Shown here piece by piece: positions 62,301-64,000 of a stretch of DNA of 64,000 nt. The stretch covers positions 149,701,009-149,765,008 of the forward strand of contig NC_134834.1 of NCBI RefSeq assembly GCF_004210375.1. Reading direction: 5' to 3'. Every line of letters begins with the position of its first letter. Within the stretch, counting starts at the first letter, position 1. The position numbers and the translations under genes were made by a program. Source of the stretch: Tachypleus tridentatus (taxonomy: Eukaryota; Arthropoda; Merostomata; Xiphosura; Limulidae). Below the pieces are notes generated by a model. It did not search any database. It saw only the letters and a program-made list of their open reading frames with translations, and was not told the DNA's origin.

Positions 62301-62349
62301 TGGGAGCAAAATGGTAGACACTGCTCGCAGTTTTCACGATGAATTCTAA
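33762..62349 (+). CDS. SDF4: Cab45/SDF4-like EF-hand calcium-binding protein, whole six-exon gene
   Basis: Six exons join in frame: 33762-34129, 38682-38818, 39900-40007, 40587-40742, 41427-41590 and 62173-62349. They total 1,110 nt, or 369 residues plus TAA. Every junction has GT (mostly GTAAGT) and AG. Visible parts are a signal peptide (about 1-20), an acidic/lysine-rich linker, six EF-hand positions (loops at 125-136, 164-175, a degenerate one near 221-232, 257-268, 298-309 and 334-345) and a C-terminal HDEF. Sequons lie at N27, N187 and N193. From family knowledge, Cab45 is a soluble Golgi-lumen protein of about 360 residues ending in HEEF. It binds Ca2+ supplied by the SPCA1 pump and helps sort secretory cargo at the trans-Golgi. 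Length, EF-hand spacing and the HDEF tail fit SDF4 better than reticulocalbins, which end in HDEL. The ATG at 33762 is preferred over an upstream in-frame TTG because it has A at -3 and opens directly into the signal peptide. Confidence 0.9.
34759..35017 (+). mobile_element. tRNA-derived SINE, family 1 (in SDF4 intron 1)
   Basis: The tRNA-like head comes first (GGCCAGGTGGTTAGGGCACT, an anticodon loop containing CTCGTAA, and GGTTCAAGTCCCC). The body follows (GTAAAAGAGTAGCCCAAGAG, GACTAGTTGCCTTCCCTCTG) and the copy ends TTTGTGTGAAATTCAAAAC. It is nearly full length. The head looks Thr(CGT)-like. Confidence 0.85.
35296..35321 (+). repeat. (TA)n microsatellite
   Basis: A run of about 13 TA dinucleotides followed by an A-rich tract with AATAA phrases, in SDF4 intron 1. 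Confidence 0.95.
37513..38245 (+). mobile_element. Decayed non-LTR retrotransposon (CR1/L2-like) 3' end
   Basis: Conceptual translation in several frames recalls the C-terminal part of LINE ORF2: SINEEKHYGVLVHWSL near 37,645, LVRPHLKYCVQSW near 37,805, SLEKRR-like sequence near 37,950, and a WN.LPS-type end near 38,150. Frameshifts and stops are frequent, so it is an old 5'-truncated copy lying sense in SDF4 intron 1. Confidence 0.75.
38682..38818 (+). CDS. SDF4: SDF4-like exon 2: EF-hand 1 and start of EF-hand 2
   Basis: The exon follows a CTTAG acceptor and ends at GGTAAGT. It encodes residues 124-168. EF-hand 1 (125-136) has Asp, Asn and Asp at loop positions 1, 3 and 5, Thr at 9 and Glu at 12. 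The second loop begins at D164 and is split by the intron after N168, giving a phase-1 junction. Confidence 0.88.
39171..39735 (+). repeat. Minisatellite in SDF4 intron 2 (about 50-60 bp units)
   Basis: About ten imperfect units share TTTTTTGTTTGTCT, ATTGTAG, ACTGTGAACTG and GTAGGAGTGTC in that order. The last units drift to TTTATTATAG with ATTATGAACTGGTAGG. Each unit sets a pyrimidine tract plus TAG 11 nt before CTGGTAGG, like a miniature acceptor-donor pair. It ends about 165 bp before exon 3. Confidence 0.85.
39900..40007 (+). CDS. SDF4: SDF4-like exon 3: end of EF-hand 2
   Basis: The acceptor is CGTAG at 39895-39899 and the donor is GTAAGT at 40008. The exon completes the second EF-hand with G169 and the VSWEEY segment; Glu175 is loop position 12. 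This segment closely resembles the VSWDEY of vertebrate Cab45 as I remember it. Two N-glycosylation sequons follow, N187-K-T and N193-H-S. Confidence 0.88.
40587..40742 (+). CDS. SDF4: SDF4-like exon 4: degenerate EF-hand 3
   Basis: The exon starts after TTTGTAG and ends before GTAAGT at 40743. It encodes residues 206-256. The EF-hand 3 position (near 221-232) lacks the regular acidic ladder and probably binds Ca2+ weakly or not at all; this position is also degenerate in the vertebrate protein as I recall it. The LTFRHPEHS segment after it is a family signature. Confidence 0.88.
41010..41400 (+). repeat. Minisatellite in SDF4 intron 4
   Basis: CTTGTGGGCTGGAAC-like phrases recur at about 41,013, 41,088, 41,138, 41,216, 41,283 and 41,350, alternating with GATTGTACTACAGTGTGAA and CTTTATGGCATTAGATTCTC phrases. 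Units are about 50-78 bp. The repeat ends just before exon 5. Confidence 0.8.
41427..41590 (+). CDS. SDF4: SDF4-like exon 5: EF-hands 4 and 5
   Basis: The exon follows TTACAG and ends at CTG before GTAAGC, a phase-0 junction. It encodes residues 258-311. EF-hand 4 (257-268) has Asp at 1, 3 and 5 and Glu at 12. EF-hand 5 (298-309) has Asp, Asn and Asp, then Gly at 6 and Glu at 12. Both look competent to bind Ca2+. The intron after it is 20.6 kb and holds nested transposons and the large tandem array. Confidence 0.9.
42100..44963 (+). mobile_element. Decayed DIRS-like retroelement, left part
   Basis: The plus strand is strongly pyrimidine-biased and has long open but low-complexity frames. Around 43,450-43,625 pieces in two frames resemble the DIRS-type reverse transcriptase palm: a degenerate HIPIHP-like segment, then QFLAFPF, LAPFVF and TLRPFV, then a corrupted catalytic-loop region. 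Near 43,868 a GTSLT-like segment (GTLTSLEP) follows, and near 44,370 NKWLLTPSHF resembles the RT/RNase H junction. Frames shift and stops intrude, so it is not functional. The left boundary is soft. The assignment rests on motif memory. Confidence 0.45.
44964..47575 (+). mobile_element. hAT (Buster-like) DNA transposon with target-site duplications
   Basis: The element proper is 44972-47567, about 2.6 kb. Its ends are inverted: CAGGGGTTCCCAACC on the left, and the complement of the right end is CAGGGGTTTCCAACC, 14 of 15 matching. Both sides carry a perfect 8-bp duplication, ATCTAGAG (44964-44971 and 47568-47575), with TA at its centre as expected for Buster-type hATs. It is nested in an older DIRS-like relic inside the last intron of the SDF4-like gene. 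A degenerate TG-rich tract lies at 45,150-45,300. Confidence 0.9.
45518..47253 (+). pseudogene. hAT transposase (BED finger, ZBED5-like), frameshifted
   Basis: The frame opens at the ATG at 45518 (an upstream GTG is not needed) and runs to 46816. A BED zinc finger has C30, C33, H50 and H55. The RNase H-like catalytic core shows D176 in QLDESTD, D242 in TDGAPAMLG and the C270-x2-H273 motif. Near 46,730-46,735 the homology moves to another frame, which continues to 47,253. That frame has one in-frame TAG at 46876-46878 and ends with the hAT dimerisation region (STYLCEAGFSTLVNIKTK). Two lesions therefore break a transposase of about 575 residues, so it is most likely inactive. Relatives are often annotated in animal genomes as ZBED5-like or SCAND3-like host genes. 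Here the inverted ends and target duplications show a transposon copy. Confidence 0.88.
47576..47948 (+). mobile_element. Decayed DIRS-like retroelement, right part beyond the hAT insertion
   Basis: The same pyrimidine-biased composition resumes immediately after the hAT target duplication and continues to the first tandem-array unit. This fits a single older element split by the hAT. No recombinase domain could be recognised. The open frames here are products of low purine content, not membrane proteins. Confidence 0.4.
48000..54185 (+). repeat. About 3.1 kb segmental duplication inside the array (two copies)
   Basis: The order of variant units from about 48,000-51,150 recurs at about 51,150-54,185. 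The offset starts at 3,144 bp (48,158 against 51,302) and falls to 3,067 after a one-unit deletion (48,561 against 51,628). It is near 2,908 at the end, after a further loss of about two units in copy 2. Substitutions between copies are rare, so the duplication is much younger than the array. Confidence 0.85.
55400..56650 (+). repeat. About 627-bp tandem duplication inside the array
   Basis: The distinctive stretch beginning GCTAGTTCTA recurs at 55,441 and 56,068, 627 bp apart, with the following variant units in the same order. A third, partial relative of this block starts at 60,807. Confidence 0.75.
57200..60200 (+). repeat. About 1,208-bp higher-order repeat, tandem copies
   Basis: The unusual unit with AGGCACTGGT occurs at 57,474, 58,682 and 59,890, spaced exactly 1,208 bp. 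The unit with GACGGGTATAAAC occurs at 58,298 and 59,506, also 1,208 bp apart. An older related block at 54,757-55,141 keeps the same 384-bp spacing between these two markers. Confidence 0.85.
62173..62349 (+). CDS. SDF4: SDF4-like exon 6: EF-hand 6 and HDEF tail
   Basis: The acceptor is a T-run followed by ATAG at 62169-62172. The exon encodes residues 312-369. EF-hand 6 (334-345) has Asp, Asn and Asp at 1, 3 and 5, with Asn in place of Gly at 6 and Glu at 12. The protein ends GSKMVDTARSFHDEF, matching the Cab45 pattern of GSKLVDYAR followed by a four-residue tail ending in EF. TAA is at 62347-62349. The exon begins only about 75 bp after the last unit of the intronic tandem array. Confidence 0.92.
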   Translation: MYNDPENPVHSKREAEELISKADTNKDNCLSLQEVLAQKNIFLGSKMVDTARSFHDEF

Positions 62350-62774
62350 ATAGCTGTGATAATTTGTAATAAGGTTTTGTGGATTTGTTCATGCAATAAG
62401 TTAGAAGATTTATTATAAATATTTACTTTAATTGTTGCACAATTAAAACAGCAACCCTATTTGTGAGCTTGAAAGAAATGAACAACCTGTGATATTACAA
62501 TAATTTAGCCTTTAAATCATGAGATGGTTCTATAGAAAATCATATCAGATCGGGATAAACTTGAACAAGAGAAAATCTGCTAGAACAAATTTGTTGTATG
62601 AAACTAAATTAGTTTGTTTTGATTTCTTTCTCTGAAAACCACATTGAAAGGTCTCAATGTTTGCTCAAGGTCATTCCATTTAAACTGTAAGAATGATTTT
62701 CAACATGTTTGTGACATCTAGTACCATTTACAAACAAAGTAAAGGTGACAGTTAATGTTATATCTGTCAATAAA
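62350..62774 (+). promoter_or_regulatory. Probable 3' UTR and polyadenylation signal of the SDF4-like gene
   Basis: AT-rich non-coding sequence follows the stop codon. The first canonical AATAAA downstream is at 62769-62774, with T-rich and GT-containing sequence after it. Assignment as the polyadenylation signal is inference from hexamer and position. Confidence 0.4.
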
Positions 62775-64000
62775 TATTGTTATGGTAAGAAGAACAAAAT
62801 ATCTTGTTTAATTTTAAACAGTGTGGTTTCTGCCTGTTTCTTATCACTTTAACTTTAGCAAAAACTTACTCTGAAGGCAACATTTGTGTTTCTTGAAAAT
62901 GCCATACCTTTCAATATTGCTGCCCCCTCAGTGGCACAGCAGTTAGCCTGTGGACTTACACTGCTGTAAACCAGGTTTTGATACCTGGGGTGAGCAGAGA
63001 GTCCCTTGTGTAGCTTTGTGATTAATTGCAATCAATTAATCAATCAAGTTTCAATTTTGTCCTTGTAACTAAGTTAAATATAACTTTTGCCCCATGCACA
63101 TTGACAACAGGACTTTTATAGATCCATTACTTTGAGAAGGAAATGTACTTTCATTAAATTATGATGTAAACAGAGGAAATAACTTTCAAGTGAAGATTTG
63201 TCTTCAAACGTTATTCTGTTTGACAGCTGTCATTCTAAATTATCAACTAAAACGTTTTGTCATTTGGCAGATAGTGCAGTGGTTGTAATAGACATACAAT
63301 TCTGTATCATCAACTCTTGATATTAGGGTTAAATTGGTCATTACATCCACACAATAGAATCTATTTTAAGTGTAACATGAAAGAACTGAAAGTTAAACAT
63401 GAAGATAAAAGGTGATTTATAGTTCACATACATATAATTCCTTGGATATTATTTAAATAAGTTGTAGGTAAAATGTATTTTTATTATTATTAGATACTAC
63501 TAAGTTTATTGTTGATTTAATATGGAAAGACTAAAAATAACATTTAAAGATTACAATAAAGTACATTATTTCTCGCATTATATTTTTATTTAAATAAAAA
63601 CTATACAGCTTGTTCTATTGTATATAAGAGTAGTTGATAGGCTGAAAGCAATATTTATACAGAAATGTAATACAGCTCTTAAGTGTTAGAAACGTATAAG
63701 TTTGAGTCTATAAATTTATAATACATAGTCCTAATTATAGAAGAAATGGAAGTATAATTTCAAGAAACAGCGTTGAACATATCATTCCATGAAATTGTTT
63801 TTTTACCTTTTTATAAATATATACAATTATGCTTCACCTGCTAGCAAAATCTAATCTGGGATTAATTTGAAAAAAATTCATAAGATAAAATCCACAGAAA
63901 TTTTTTGTAATAAGTCTCTTAAAACTTGAAATATTGTATTAATAAAGTTATCCTTGGCTAAATTGCCATTAATGAATATCCTAGGTTGTTAAAGAAAAAA
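62775..64000. other. Downstream AT-rich sequence
   Basis: Apart from one family 2 SINE, this end of the window shows no coding frame, RNA gene or repeat that I can support. Confidence 0.6.
62922..63035 (+). mobile_element. tRNA-derived SINE, family 2
   Basis: Sense copy downstream of the SDF4-like gene: CAGTGGCACAGCAGTTAGCC, CAGGTTTTGATACCTGGGGT, then TTGTGTAGCTTTGTG. It shares the head and tail order of the copy near 24 kb. Confidence 0.75.

Overview
The window is animal nuclear DNA: AT-rich, with long introns and many transposon relics. Two conserved genes are split into exons with GT/AG junctions, and spacing is loose with no operons. The tRNA-derived SINEs match families I remember as abundant in horseshoe crab genomes, so I infer a horseshoe crab or a close chelicerate. 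That is recall, not proof.

Layout. 1-13,950: mostly non-coding minus-strand intron or downstream DNA with SINEs, small inverted-repeat elements, and one unassigned GC-richer candidate exon (12,659-12,774, minus). 13,951-26,171 (minus): the first three coding exons of a cyclin L gene, a cyclin that acts with CDK11 in nuclear speckles. I did not find its later exons. Its introns hold a Tigger-like MITE, foldback elements and a 2.5 kb long-terminal-inverted-repeat element. 26,172-33,761: the space between two divergent genes, with SINEs, a decayed hAT (ZMYM-like) fragment and a tRNA-Ile(AAU)-like gene. 33,762-62,349 (plus): a complete six-exon gene for a Cab45/SDF4-type calcium-binding protein of the secretory pathway. 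It has a signal peptide, six EF-hand positions and a C-terminal HDEF, and encodes 369 residues.

The most unusual region is inside that gene. Its last intron is 20.6 kb. It holds a decayed DIRS-like retroelement relic, a nested hAT (Buster-like) transposon with intact 8-bp target duplications but a broken transposase, and a 14.1 kb tandem array (about 180 units of 68-83 bp). The array ends about 75 bp before the last exon. Its units carry an imperfect palindrome and splice-site-like motifs, and the array has grown by higher-order duplications of about 3.1, 1.21 and 0.63 kb. Introns 2 and 4 of the same gene have their own smaller minisatellites.

The two genes are not known to work together; they are divergently oriented neighbours about 7.6 kb apart. 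Exon boundaries were set by reading frame, splice consensus and remembered family sequences. No alignment or database search was run.
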